DNA of 64,000 bases from positions 371,335 to 435,334 of the forward strand of contig CATOSP010000003.1 of the NCBI GenBank assembly GCA_951812625.1, given 5' to 3'. Below are positions 7,956-16,400 of this stretch, in pieces. Under the pieces are notes generated by a model. The model did no database searches, had not been told where the DNA came from, and saw only the letters and a program-made list of their open reading frames with translations. The first letter of the stretch is position 1. Each line of letters begins with the position of its first letter. A program made the translations under genes and the position numbers. This DNA comes from an uncultured Dehalococcoidia bacterium (GTDB lineage Bacteria; Chloroflexota; Dehalococcoidia; Lucifugimonadales; UBA3495).

Positions 7956-8839
7956 GAGGGTGTGTGAGAAATATTGTAAAGTCGCCTAGAAGTAGCTTGG
8001 TGCAAGCTGGGGGTAGGAGTGTAACTTGGGGATATGAACCGGAGAGCATATCCCAGTGATTTGACGCATTCCCAGTGGGAGCATTTGGAGGCTTTGTTGC
8101 CTCCCACGTCGGCCAGAGGGCGGCGACGGACAGTGGAACTAAAGGAGGTGGTAAACGGCATACTGTACGTATTGCGAGGCGGCATACCGTGGCGAATGGT
8201 GCCCATGACCTGCCACCCTGGGGCACAGTGTGGTGGTACTTCCGAAAGTGGCGGGCCGATGGCACTTGGGAGCGGGTTGAGGAGGCGCTGCGGAGCCAGG
8301 TCCGAGAGAGGGAAGGACGGGATGCTACACCCAGCGCTGCCATCATTGACAGCCAGTCGGTGAAGGCCACGGAAAAGGGGGGCCTCGGGGCTATGACGCC
8401 GACAAGAAGGTATCTGGGCGCAAACGCCACATCGTAGTGGATACGACCGGCCTGCTCTTGGCAGTAGTGGTACATGCGGCCAACATCCAGGACCGGGACG
8501 GCGCCAAGTTGGTGCTGAGCAAGCTGCTGGGCCGGTTCCCCAGGCTCCAGTTGATCTGGGCCGATGCCGCCTATGCTGGCCAACTGGTGGAGTGGGCTTG
8601 GGCCGCTGGGGGATGGATATTGAGCGTGGTGCGGCGCAATCCAGACAGCCATCGCTTCGAGGTACTGCCTCGCCGGTAGGTGGTGGAGCGCACTTTGGCG
8701 TGGTTGAGCCGCTGCCGACGGCTCAGCAAGGATTTCGAGGAACTGCCGGAAACCAGCGAGGCATGGGTTCATATAGCGACGGTCCACCTGATGCTCAAGA
8801 GACTCAAACCAACCTGACCTCTATTTCTCACACACCCTC
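7956..8839 (+). mobile_element. IS5-family (IS427-like) insertion sequence, 884 bp, defective
   Basis: Perfect 17-bp terminal inverted repeats (GAGGGTGTGTGAGAAAT at 7956-7972 and its complement at 8823-8839) with a TA target duplication (7954-7955 and 8840-8841). It carries one transposase gene broken by two frameshifts and a stop. It sits between the patatin gene and the restriction-modification gene. The intact ends mean it could still be moved by a transposase supplied in trans. Confidence 0.9.
8034..8817 (+). pseudogene. IS5/IS427-type DDE transposase, frameshifted
   Basis: The reading runs from ATG 8034 through three frames: SDLTHSQWEHLEALLPP, then WRMVPxDLPPWGTVWWYFRKW, IIDSQSVKATEKGG, GRKRHIVVDTTGLLLAVVV, WADAAYAGQL and [20 protein letters not shown]. 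The three catalytic acidic positions (IIDSQ, WADAAY, VVERT) are recognisable. Damage: one base lost in a C-run near 8208, one near 8384, and TAG at 8677-8679 where the family has Trp (PRR*VVER). All are simple changes, so the loss looks fairly recent. Confidence 0.88.
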
Positions 8840-9018
8840 TAAGGGAAGCACCCCACAATATGAAAGTCTCCCTCAAAGTAGAACACTCGGATATCCACCT
8901 AAACTCCGAGAATCCGGGCCGCAGAGCATGACCAAGCGGTAAGATGGGGGAGGTTACATTGGTCCTGCTCTCGTAGGCCATTCTGTAAAGCACACCCTCA
9001 ACTGATGGCAACGCGTTG

Positions 9019-12000
9019 TCAGTATTGCTTCGAGTCATAACCTTCCCCATTCACAACCCTTAATATAGCCCCAATCCGCCGCGCCGTGTCAGTGAAGTGC
9101 TGCACCTCCTCCGGCAGCAGATTTCGGCCCAGGACCTTGCTGTCCCGGTAAGACATCCACTTCTTCAGCACCTGATATCCGCCCAGCTTGTAGTTCCACA
9201 CGGTGGTGGGGACGTTGCTCCACCAAGCGTTTTCGTTCAGGTAAACATCGACCGTGGTATCGCCCAGCACGGCAACCACAGCACCCAACGCCCCCCGCTC
9301 CACGGCGGTGTATTCCCGCCGCACGACACGGCCTTGGCCCGGCATTACGGCGTCTCCAGCACCGAAATACCCCCAGCCGGCGGTTAGCGCGAAATCGTCG
9401 CCCGCCATATTCCGCCCATCGGCTGTGGATGGGATGGCGATGGCCGCTAGGTCCTGGCGCAGCGCCCCGGCGGTCACTCCCGCCACCGGCGTCTCTGGAT
9501 CCAGCAGAGCGGCCAACTGCCGACCCCGCTCGGCAGATGTCCTCAGTTCATGGGCAGCGCCGGGGGCGTCGCCGTCGGGCCAGCCCGGTAGCGGGATGCG
9601 GGGCCATTCCATTCGCAGCGCCCCCGCGTTGGCCTCCCGGTAATCCTGGTCGTGCAGTACCGCCAGCGTGTGGTGGAACAGGTCCGCCACCCCCAAACCC
9701 AGACGCTCCAGGTAGCCCTGGGCTGTTTGCGACAAGTTGGGGCGGCGTTGCAGCCCGTCTCCGCCCAGCCCCAGGCCCTCATCCCGCAGCCATGCAGGAA
9801 ACATATTGGCGCCCCACTCGATCAAATGGAGGGACGCCATATGTGTCGTGACTGTGGCCTGCGGTTCGGTCTCATCACGTCGAAGACGGGGAACTGCGGA
9901 CAACCACAGGTTGCCGGCGAAAACATGCGGCCTGTAATCAGGACGCTTTTCGTTGAGCAGCTTCGTGTCTGCCTCCCAGTAAAGCCAGCGTGTGTCAAAT
10001 GGTCGGTGACAGTAGCGGATGAATCCAGCCTCCGCCGGGCCACCACGTCTAAGAAGTGTGTCGCGCACATCTCGCGCATTAAATCGTGCCGTGACATTCA
10101 TAACTGCCGGGTAACGCAGCTCAATTTCATCATGGCTGAGATCGGGGCTGAAGTAGTCAGTGACGCGGGACTTGAGACGGTCAATATCGGTGTCCACTAG
10201 AAACCTGTCGCGATTGGTATTAACGCCACAAAAATATACGGGGAATATCTCTAACAGCGTCGGCCAGTCGCTCCAACCTTGGCTGACCGCCATCGGTTTG
10301 AATGGCAGACCGTGCGCAAGTTGGGGCTGTATGTCTGTATATCCCTCGTTAATTTCGGTGTGGTTAAGACTGTCTATTAATGCCGACCGACGCTCTTCTG
10401 CTTTCGCATGATGGAAGTCGCGGTAGCGGATACGTCCGCTTCCGGCTTGTTCGTCTGCAGCCCCGGACTTGGACAGCAATGTGATTGCTGTGCCCACTTT
10501 GATTCCAGGCGACTGGCCCGTAATGGCAAAGACTGTCTCACTGGTTCGTCCGTCTGGGGCGTACTCTGAAATAATTCGGTCACCATGCAGATTATCAATG
10601 CGTATCGCGTCAAATGTCTCCAGGTAACGCTCCCGCATCCCTGCGAATGACAAGCCATCCAGCCATGAGTAGTTGGAGATGAAGCAGACCACTCCCCGCC
10701 CGGTCTTCTCCACAATGCGCCGCTCCGCCATACGGAAGAAGCGGACGTATAGATCGTGAAGTGCCCTCGTATCAGGCAGTTGTACCCGTTTCGCTGACCT
10801 ATATGCGTCCAACAACCGTTGTTCTTCCTCGACCGCCATCCCGGCGAACCCGTTGTAGGGCGGGTTGCCCAGGATGACCAGCACCGGCGTGTCCTGCTTC
10901 ACCCGCTCGGCGCGGTCGCGCTCCTCCTCCAGCTCCGGGAAGGGCAGCGGCTTCTGCGTCCTCGGCTCCCAGCCGGTCAGGGCGTTGGTCAGGAACACCC
11001 CGGCCCGCTCGTTGCCGTCCTCGGACAGTGGCGCGTCCAGGGCCTCCATCGTCAGGCCGACTTGGAGGTGGGCCACCACGAAGGGCGCGGGCATGATCTC
11101 GAAGCCGAACACCCGCTGCGTCGCCGCCTGCTTCACCCTCGCGCCGGTGAGGGCGCCCAGGCCCTTGTCCCGCAGGTTGGCGGCGATGCGCTTCAGCGTC
11201 TCGGCCAGGTAGGCTCCGGTGCCGCAGCAGGGGTCGAGGACGTACACGTTTTCGGCGGCCAGCCCGTCCTCGATGCCGAGGTCGTCCTTCAGCGCGTGGT
11301 CGACGCGGGCCACCATGTAGCGCACCACCTCGGCCGGGGTGTACCAGACGCCGAGCTGCTTGCGCAGGGCCGGGTCGAAGGCCTCCAGGAACGGCTCGTA
11401 GAAGTAGGGCACTGCCTCGCCCTCGTTGAACCGGGCGAAAAAGGCCTCCCGATCCACCCGGTCTAATGCCGCCGCCGTCCAGTCCAGCACCTCCACCAGG
11501 TCCAACGACTGCAACTGTACGGGGCTGGTCACCTGCTGGAACAGGGCCTGCATGATGGGAGCGCGCAGGTGCCACACGGAGGTGCGCCAGTCGAAGGGGC
11601 CTGCCGGAGCCGGAGTCTGCCGAGCCCACAGCACCCAGGCTGAAAAGACGCCGTAGAATAGCGTCTGCACCAGCGTCGATCGGAAAAAGGCCGCACCCCG
11701 CTCGCCCTCGAAACGCACGCCCAGGGCCTCCTCCAACGCCGACCTAACGGCGTTCAGGGACGATGCGTCGCCCGATGCCTCGACGCGGGCCAGGCCGTCG
11801 CGGGCGTAGGAGGCCAGCAGCCGGGCCAGGTCGCGGGGTTCCGCCAGCGTGGCCCGGTGGGACAGGGCGCGGCCCAGGTACTCGGCCAGCGCCGGGCCGA
11901 CGTTGTTGGCGAAGGCGCGGGGGTGTTGCAGCTCGACCTCGAAGTCGGCGGCGGAGTCGGCCAGCCGGAAGGTCTCCAGCTTGGTGGGTTGACCTAGCGA

Positions 12001-12405
12001 GTCCTCGCCGAGCAGCACGAAGTCGCGGGTGTTGGTCACCAGAACGAGACGGTAGCGCTGCCAGTAGCGGCTGACCTGGGCGCTGTCGGCGGTGACCCAG
12101 GCGTCGTCGCCGGCGGCCTTGACCTCCACCACACCGCCCTCCGGCGTCTGACCCTGCTTGGGCTGGCCCTTCGACACCTGCCTGGCGGCATACAGGCCGA
12201 AGTCGGGATGTCCCGCGCCCTGCTGCGCCAACTGGCTGACGCAATGCACCCTGGGCCTCAGTGAGCCGCCCACGGCGTTCAGCAGGTTGCCCAGCGGGAG
12301 GTAATAGGACAGTTCGCCGGTGCCGCCCCCCGTCGCACGGATGCGGCGCAGCTCGGCGAGGTACTCCTCCACCGCCGCTGTCAGCTTTCTTCCGGTTGCC
12401 GCCAT
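9019..12405 (-). CDS. Single-chain restriction-modification enzyme (type IIG / ISP-like, N6-adenine methylase)
   Basis: 1128 residues. An N-terminal PD-(D/E)xK-type nuclease is suggested by HPDFG (66-70) and VEVKAAGDDAW (about 93-103). A helical spacer leads to an N6-adenine methyltransferase with SAM motif I VLDPCCGTGAYL (about 388) and catalytic NPPY (about 513), then a C-terminal target-recognition part with the WLYWE, PNLSQTAQGYLERLG and NENAWWSNVP blocks typical of Eco57I/type ISP-like enzymes. No helicase motifs were seen, so this is closer to type IIG than true type ISP. Expected role: methylates self DNA and cuts unmodified foreign DNA. The reading frame is intact. A small XRE-type protein gene lies just upstream in the same direction (12449-12949), as control-protein genes often do. 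It converges on the IS element. Confidence 0.88.
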   Translation of the reverse strand: MAATGRKLTAAVEEYLAELRRIRATGGGTGELSYYLPLGNLLNAVGGSLRPRVHCVSQLAQQGAGHPDFGLYAARQVSKGQPKQGQTPEGGVVEVKAAGDDAWVTADSAQVSRYWQRYRLVLVTNTRDFVLLGEDSLGQPTKLETFRLADSAADFEVELQHPRAFANNVGPALAEYLGRALSHRATLAEPRDLARLLASYARDGLARVEASGDASSLNAVRSALEEALGVRFEGERGAAFFRSTLVQTLFYGVFSAWVLWARQTPAPAGPFDWRTSVWHLRAPIMQALFQQVTSPVQLQSLDLVEVLDWTAAALDRVDREAFFARFNEGEAVPYFYEPFLEAFDPALRKQLGVWYTPAEVVRYMVARVDHALKDDLGIEDGLAAENVYVLDPCCGTGAYLAETLKRIAANLRDKGLGALTGARVKQAATQRVFGFEIMPAPFVVAHLQVGLTMEALDAPLSEDGNERAGVFLTNALTGWEPRTQKPLPFPELEEERDRAERVKQDTPVLVILGNPPYNGFAGMAVEEEQRLLDAYRSAKRVQLPDTRALHDLYVRFFRMAERRIVEKTGRGVVCFISNYSWLDGLSFAGMRERYLETFDAIRIDNLHGDRIISEYAPDGRTSETVFAITGQSPGIKVGTAITLLSKSGAADEQAGSGRIRYRDFHHAKAEERRSALIDSLNHTEINEGYTDIQPQLAHGLPFKPMAVSQGWSDWPTLLEIFPVYFCGVNTNRDRFLVDTDIDRLKSRVTDYFSPDLSHDEIELRYPAVMNVTARFNARDVRDTLLRRGGPAEAGFIRYCHRPFDTRWLYWEADTKLLNEKRPDYRPHVFAGNLWLSAVPRLRRDETEPQATVTTHMASLHLIEWGANMFPAWLRDEGLGLGGDGLQRRPNLSQTAQGYLERLGLGVADLFHHTLAVLHDQDYREANAGALRMEWPRIPLPGWPDGDAPGAAHELRTSAERGRQLAALLDPETPVAGVTAGALRQDLAAIAIPSTADGRNMAGDDFALTAGWGYFGAGDAVMPGQGRVVRREYTAVERGALGAVVAVLGDTTVDVYLNENAWWSNVPTTVWNYKLGGYQVLKKWMSYRDSKVLGRNLLPEEVQHFTDTARRIGAILRVVNGEGYDSKQY

Positions 12406-12448
12406 TTTCCTGTGTCTATCTCCTTCGTCTACGAACTCCGGCGGGCTA

Positions 12449-12949
12449 TCAGGGCAAGTACTCCGGGTCCACCAGCAAGTCCGGGGCTTCCATCCCCAGG
12501 GCGTCGGCCACCGCTTTCAGGGTCTTGAACCTGGGGGACTGCTCCCCATGCTCCAGTCTTACCAGGGTGGCCCTCCCGATGTCCGCAGCGCGGGCCAGCG
12601 CCACCTGGGTCAACCCGGCCGACTCCCGGTAACGCCGCACCCTGTCGCCGATGGTCTGCCTCCCCAGTGCCGCTATGGCCTCAATGGTTGGCCGGTAGGT
12701 TGCGTCGCAATACTGCCTGGCGAAGTCCCAGGGAATCTCAATGCTCTCGCCTCTGGCAGTTTGCAGCACCATCTCGTAAGGGTTGGGCAACTCCAGGCCG
12801 GAGATGCCCTCGCGGTCCCTGACTTCAGGAACTTCCTTGTAGGGTATGAGACCCTTCAGTCCATCGGCGAAGCTCAGCTCGATGCCGTCATCCAACAGGC
12901 TGGCGGTGGTCATCATCCGGTTGGCGTTTCTCACCAGCACCACATCCAT
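12449..12949 (-). CDS. DUF2442 domain fused to XRE helix-turn-helix, candidate antitoxin/control protein
   Basis: 166 residues. Residues about 1-90 match the DUF2442 pattern (SLLDDGIELSFADGLKGLIPY); residues about 98-160 are an XRE helix-turn-helix (SAGLTQVALARAADIGRATLVRLEHG). Such fusions usually sit beside DUF4160 proteins as predicted toxin-antitoxin pairs. Its gene starts 3 nt after the stop of the DUF4160 gene and ends 43 nt before the restriction-modification gene, so all three can be one leftward operon and this protein may time expression of the enzyme. That regulatory role is inference from context. Confidence 0.8.
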   Translation of the reverse strand: MDVVLVRNANRMMTTASLLDDGIELSFADGLKGLIPYKEVPEVRDREGISGLELPNPYEMVLQTARGESIEIPWDFARQYCDATYRPTIEAIAALGRQTIGDRVRRYRESAGLTQVALARAADIGRATLVRLEHGEQSPRFKTLKAVADALGMEAPDLLVDPEYLP

Positions 12950-12952
12950 CGG

Positions 12953-13189
12953 CTACCTCCTGTGGATGGCGTCCGAAGTCGCCCTGATCTCCGACGCGTG
13001 TCTCGCGTAAGCCTGCATGATGTCCCGGAAGTTGCCGGGAGGAGGCTGGTCCATGTAGGCGCCCCCGTTCAACTCAATCCGGCAGACGTCCTCGTTTCCA
13101 ACCCAAACATGCACGTGCGGCGGATCGAAGGCGTTTCCCCTGGTGTTCACCACAAAGCGAAACTGCCCCTCCACCGCCACCGTAGGCAT
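12953..13189 (-). CDS. DUF4160 protein, putative toxin-antitoxin partner
   Basis: 78 residues with the DUF4160 signature FxxDPPHVHVWVG followed by a short strand and helices; function of the family is unproven. It leads the operon DUF4160 - DUF2442/XRE - restriction-modification enzyme. The ATG at 13189 has a G-rich GGGGATGTGG ahead of it. The His-rich PPHVHV turn could bind metal, but that is speculation. Confidence 0.75.
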   Translation of the reverse strand: MPTVAVEGQFRFVVNTRGNAFDPPHVHVWVGNEDVCRIELNGGAYMDQPPPGNFRDIMQAYARHASEIRATSDAIHRR

Positions 13190-13585
13190 TCCACATCCCC
13201 CGGAGCGGCGCCCATCGCCATGCTGCCACAGCGCATCAAGTGTATCAATTCACGACACACGCCGTAAAGTCCCAGGAGGCTTCGCCAATCGCGGGAAGCA
13301 CCGCTTCCTACGTGGGTACCTGCGTTCATTCACTTTGCCCACTGGCTTTTGGCTGTGTTTCCGCAGAGCCATGGACCGCGTCCAAAGTTTGCCAATCGGC
13401 GCTTTTCACCGGCGCGGGAAACCGGGACAATTGTTCCCGGCATGGGGACGAAGGGATAATGGAGCCCTTCATGGCGTGAGTCGCGGGGCGGCCCCACAAC
13501 TGGCACCGGCGTCACTGGGGGCCGGAACCTTGGAACAATCCTACCGGCGCCCCGAAAGAGTACAGGCCGATAAGGAGAGTCCAGC
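13190..13585. other. Divergent intergenic region, about 400 bp
   Basis: Separates the leftward DUF4160 operon from the rightward gene at 13586 and should hold both promoters. No clear -35/-10 pair was found on either strand. The only defined structure is the palindrome at 13422-13440. Confidence 0.4.
13422..13440. promoter_or_regulatory. Palindrome CCGGGA-CAATTG-TTCCCGG, candidate operator
   Basis: A 19-base near-perfect dyad: 6-bp arms CCGGGA and TCCCGG around an inner ACAATTGT-like dyad. It lies 145 bp upstream of the 13586 gene in a promoter region and has no following T-run, so a protein-binding site is more likely than a terminator. Confidence 0.4.
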
Positions 13586-14383
13586 ATGGACGGCGCGGTC
13601 ACAAGGGAAGAGGCGGCAGCCCGGTGGCGACTGGACCTTGAGGACGCGGAAGCCGGCAGCCAGCAGGCCTGGCTCGGGGAGATCACCGCCGGAATGTCGG
13701 AGTTCGAGCGGCTGACCCTGATAACCGAAATCCTCATGCCCGTGCGGAACGAACTCTCGCTGGAGTTCGAGGAAACGCAGCAGCAGGACCAGCCATCCCA
13801 GCAGCCTGCCGGGGGCAGCCACGGCGATGACGACAGGACCGGCGACCAGGAGGAGGAGACCGGAGAACTCGGCGCCAACCAGGTCTATTCGGTCATCCTG
13901 GCCACGGCGGCAGCCTGTAACAGGTGGCTCAAAGAGAACCTGGGGCCGGGACTTAAGGCCGGCGGGCAGGACTTCGAGACCCCGATGACCCTGGAACCGG
14001 CCAGCGACATAGACCACTGGGCTAGGGAACGGGCCAGGCCCATGATGGAAGAACCGGACGGTGCCGACGGCATCGAAAGCTGGCTGCACTGGGCGGACCT
14101 CAGAACGGCTCGCACCCTGCCGGAGGAGACCGCGCCCCGGGAGGAATGGAGCGAAGCCCTGGGCCGCAGCATGGCCCTGGTCAGGGAGGCCGTCCACCGG
14201 CTGACCCTGACCAGGCTCCACATGAGAACCGGCGACCGGACCGTGCTGGAAGCCAACGTCGCGGCCCAGATCACCGAGAACGTCTACCGCGTTGTCACCT
14301 GGCTTGCCAGCACTCTACAGGCCTGGGGCATAGCCCTGGTCCGGCTGCACAGCTCCGTTCCCGAACTGGACGACGGTGCCTGA
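13586..14383 (+). CDS. Hypothetical protein, acidic, helical
   Basis: 265 residues; not recognised. AAGGAGAG at 13572-13579 fixes the ATG. Residues about 65-90 are a Gln/Asp/Glu-rich low-complexity linker between two predicted helical regions; the second (about 95-265) is rich in Ala, Leu, Arg and Trp with repeated W-x2-W-type spacing. There is no signal peptide or membrane segment. It precedes the replication-relaxation gene by 215 bp on the same strand and may belong to the same mobile module, which is positional inference only. Confidence 0.65.
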   Translation: MDGAVTREEAAARWRLDLEDAEAGSQQAWLGEITAGMSEFERLTLITEILMPVRNELSLEFEETQQQDQPSQQPAGGSHGDDDRTGDQEEETGELGANQVYSVILATAAACNRWLKENLGPGLKAGGQDFETPMTLEPASDIDHWARERARPMMEEPDGADGIESWLHWADLRTARTLPEETAPREEWSEALGRSMALVREAVHRLTLTRLHMRTGDRTVLEANVAAQITENVYRVVTWLASTLQAWGIALVRLHSSVPELDDGA

Positions 14384-14598
14384 AGGCACTGCCCGCCCCA
14401 ACGGAAAACCAGTTTCCCAGTTACTCCCAACCCCCGTTTCCGCCCGTCCGGGCATGGAATCGTCAATCCATGCCTATCTTCACGACGTATACCTTATATC
14501 AGACCTACGAATACTTTTGTTGAAATCCCCAGCGAAGCGGGGGCAACCGACCCGGGAAAGAACGGGAGGAAACCGTCGAGGGGAGTGGAGATACAGTG

Positions 14599-16359
14599 AT
14601 GGCGCAACGGGAACAATTGAGTGACGAACAGCGACGTCTGCTGAAAATCACCGCCAGGATGCCCCTGGCCAGCGTGGCCAACCTGGCTCCGGTGCTGGGC
14701 CTGGACGAGGACAGGGTAAGGAGGATGCTGGGTAACCTGCGGCGGGGCGGCTGGGTAACCTCGGTGGTGCGGGGCATGACCGAGCGCCGTCAGCACCGCT
14801 GGTTCCTGACCCGCCGCGCCGTGGACCTGCTCTACGTCACCGATCACCAGCACCCGGCACCCAGGGAGGAGGCAAGGGCGACAGGCCTGGCCGCCTTCCA
14901 CCCCGAGGGGGAACTGCCCGCAGACTACCGGGAGCGGTTCGCCCTGGACCACGACCATCCGGTACACCTTGAGAGCCAGGGGGGCTCTCCCTTTGCCGCA
15001 GGTGATACGGCCAACGAAAACGGCGGCGGCCCCGACCACGAGCATCCGCCCTGGACCGCCACGTCGCGGGGCATCGAGACCTCCCTGCGCCGCCTGGCCA
15101 TGCTGGAGCCGGTCTACAAGCTGGCCCCCGACCTGGTTCACAGCGGCAGGGTCAACCGGCTCTTTGACGACACGGCGGCCTCCAGGGAGGTCAGGATGAC
15201 CGACTTCCGGCTGCTGCGCCACGGCGGCTTCTACCACGCCGTGGCCCGCTACGGCCCCGACGTCTGGACGCCCTTCACCTACGCCGGTCTCCACGCCACC
15301 GAGCGGGTCCTGCGGCGCAAGGAGCAGCACCGCTTCTGGGGCGTTGACTGCTACTCCCACGAGGAGGACCGCTACCTCCGCATCGGCAACCGGGTCTTCT
15401 ACGAGGACCCGGACCAGGAGGTGGAGCCCTCGGCCCAGGTGGTGGTGGCCGTGGACGCCTGGGCCAGGGAACTGGCCCGCAGCACCCTGAGCGACAACAC
15501 CCCCACGCTGTTCTGCACACCCGACGGCCGGTGCACCCCCGCCGTGGAACTGCGCCCCTCCCGGGACCTGGTGTCCGACCCCTCGGAACACCCCTCCGTC
15601 GGCAGGCCCGAGTCCGCCGAGCTGTGGCTGAGGCAGAACCCGGACATGGAGACCATCGACGGCAGGACGGCCCACCGGCTGTTCCTGACCATCTGCCAGT
15701 TCCCCGCCATGCGCGCCTCCTGGCTCCGGGAGGTGGTGGGCGGGTCCTCCGGTGAGGTCTCCCGTCACCTGAGGCGGTTCGTGGACACGGGCCTGGTGGC
15801 GGTTTACGACGGGCGGCACTACCTGTCGGACCTGGGGATGAGGCGGGCGGCCAACATGAGCCGGGTGCTGCCCTCGGTGATCAAGAGCCGCCACGGGGCC
15901 TACCTGGACCGCTGGTACCGGGAGCACGAGGAGCATCACAACGACGGGGTGAACCGGCTCGTGGTGCGCTTCGCCCGTGAGGGCGTTGAGGCCGTCGCCG
16001 GCTGGCGGGGGGAGATCAACGTTCCCGGCCTGACCCAGGTGCGGCCCGACCTGCTGGTGCAGGTGAGCGAGGGCACCCTGGGAGCGGGGGCCCACTGCAT
16101 CGAGTTCGAGCGCAACGCGGTGTCTCCCCAGGAGGTGGAGCACAAGCTGGGCCCCTACCGCCGGATGGCGGCAGCGGGCCGCGCCCTGCCGTTGCTGATG
16201 GTCTGCGAGACGGCGCGGGGGCGGCGCAACTTCAGAAACGCCGCCCGGGGATTGCCCATGCTCACCACCACCCTGGAGCGGGCCCTGGCCGGGCCGGTGA
16301 CCGGGGCGGTCACGGTGTGGAGCCGGAACGGGGTGCCGGCGGCGCTCCACTGCCGGTGA
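14599..16359 (+). CDS. Replication-relaxation (Replic_Relax) family protein
   Basis: 586 residues. The N-terminus (about 8-75) is a winged-helix DNA-binding region (MPLASVANLAPVLGLDEDRV ... LRRGGWV), and a second winged helix follows at about 370-430 (WLREVVGGSSGEVSRHLRRF). The C-terminus contains VRPDLLVQV and HCIEFERNA blocks, which resemble a PD-(D/E)xK nuclease core and match the replication-relaxation family of plasmids, ICEs and actinobacterial/Chloroflexi elements. ATG 14599 is chosen with GGGAGTGGAG at 14581-14590; the GTG immediately before is an alternative. The usual role is in plasmid replication or relaxation, but many chromosomal members are uncharacterised. It may be a remnant of an integrated element. 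Confidence 0.75.
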   Translation: MAQREQLSDEQRRLLKITARMPLASVANLAPVLGLDEDRVRRMLGNLRRGGWVTSVVRGMTERRQHRWFLTRRAVDLLYVTDHQHPAPREEARATGLAAFHPEGELPADYRERFALDHDHPVHLESQGGSPFAAGDTANENGGGPDHEHPPWTATSRGIETSLRRLAMLEPVYKLAPDLVHSGRVNRLFDDTAASREVRMTDFRLLRHGGFYHAVARYGPDVWTPFTYAGLHATERVLRRKEQHRFWGVDCYSHEEDRYLRIGNRVFYEDPDQEVEPSAQVVVAVDAWARELARSTLSDNTPTLFCTPDGRCTPAVELRPSRDLVSDPSEHPSVGRPESAELWLRQNPDMETIDGRTAHRLFLTICQFPAMRASWLREVVGGSSGEVSRHLRRFVDTGLVAVYDGRHYLSDLGMRRAANMSRVLPSVIKSRHGAYLDRWYREHEEHHNDGVNRLVVRFAREGVEAVAGWRGEINVPGLTQVRPDLLVQVSEGTLGAGAHCIEFERNAVSPQEVEHKLGPYRRMAAAGRALPLLMVCETARGRRNFRNAARGLPMLTTTLERALAGPVTGAVTVWSRNGVPAALHCR

Positions 16360-16400
16360 CCTTGGTAAAGTGTCGTTTGAGAATGTTTCACAACCGCCGG

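Noticed and set aside
7852-8787. 311-residue leftward frame across the IS
   Set aside because: Antisense to the transposase and the patatin gene end; no protein-like features.
10799-11629. Second leftward frame within the restriction-modification gene
   Set aside because: Frame-shifted shadow of the methylase domain with Gly/Arg/Pro bias and no motifs.
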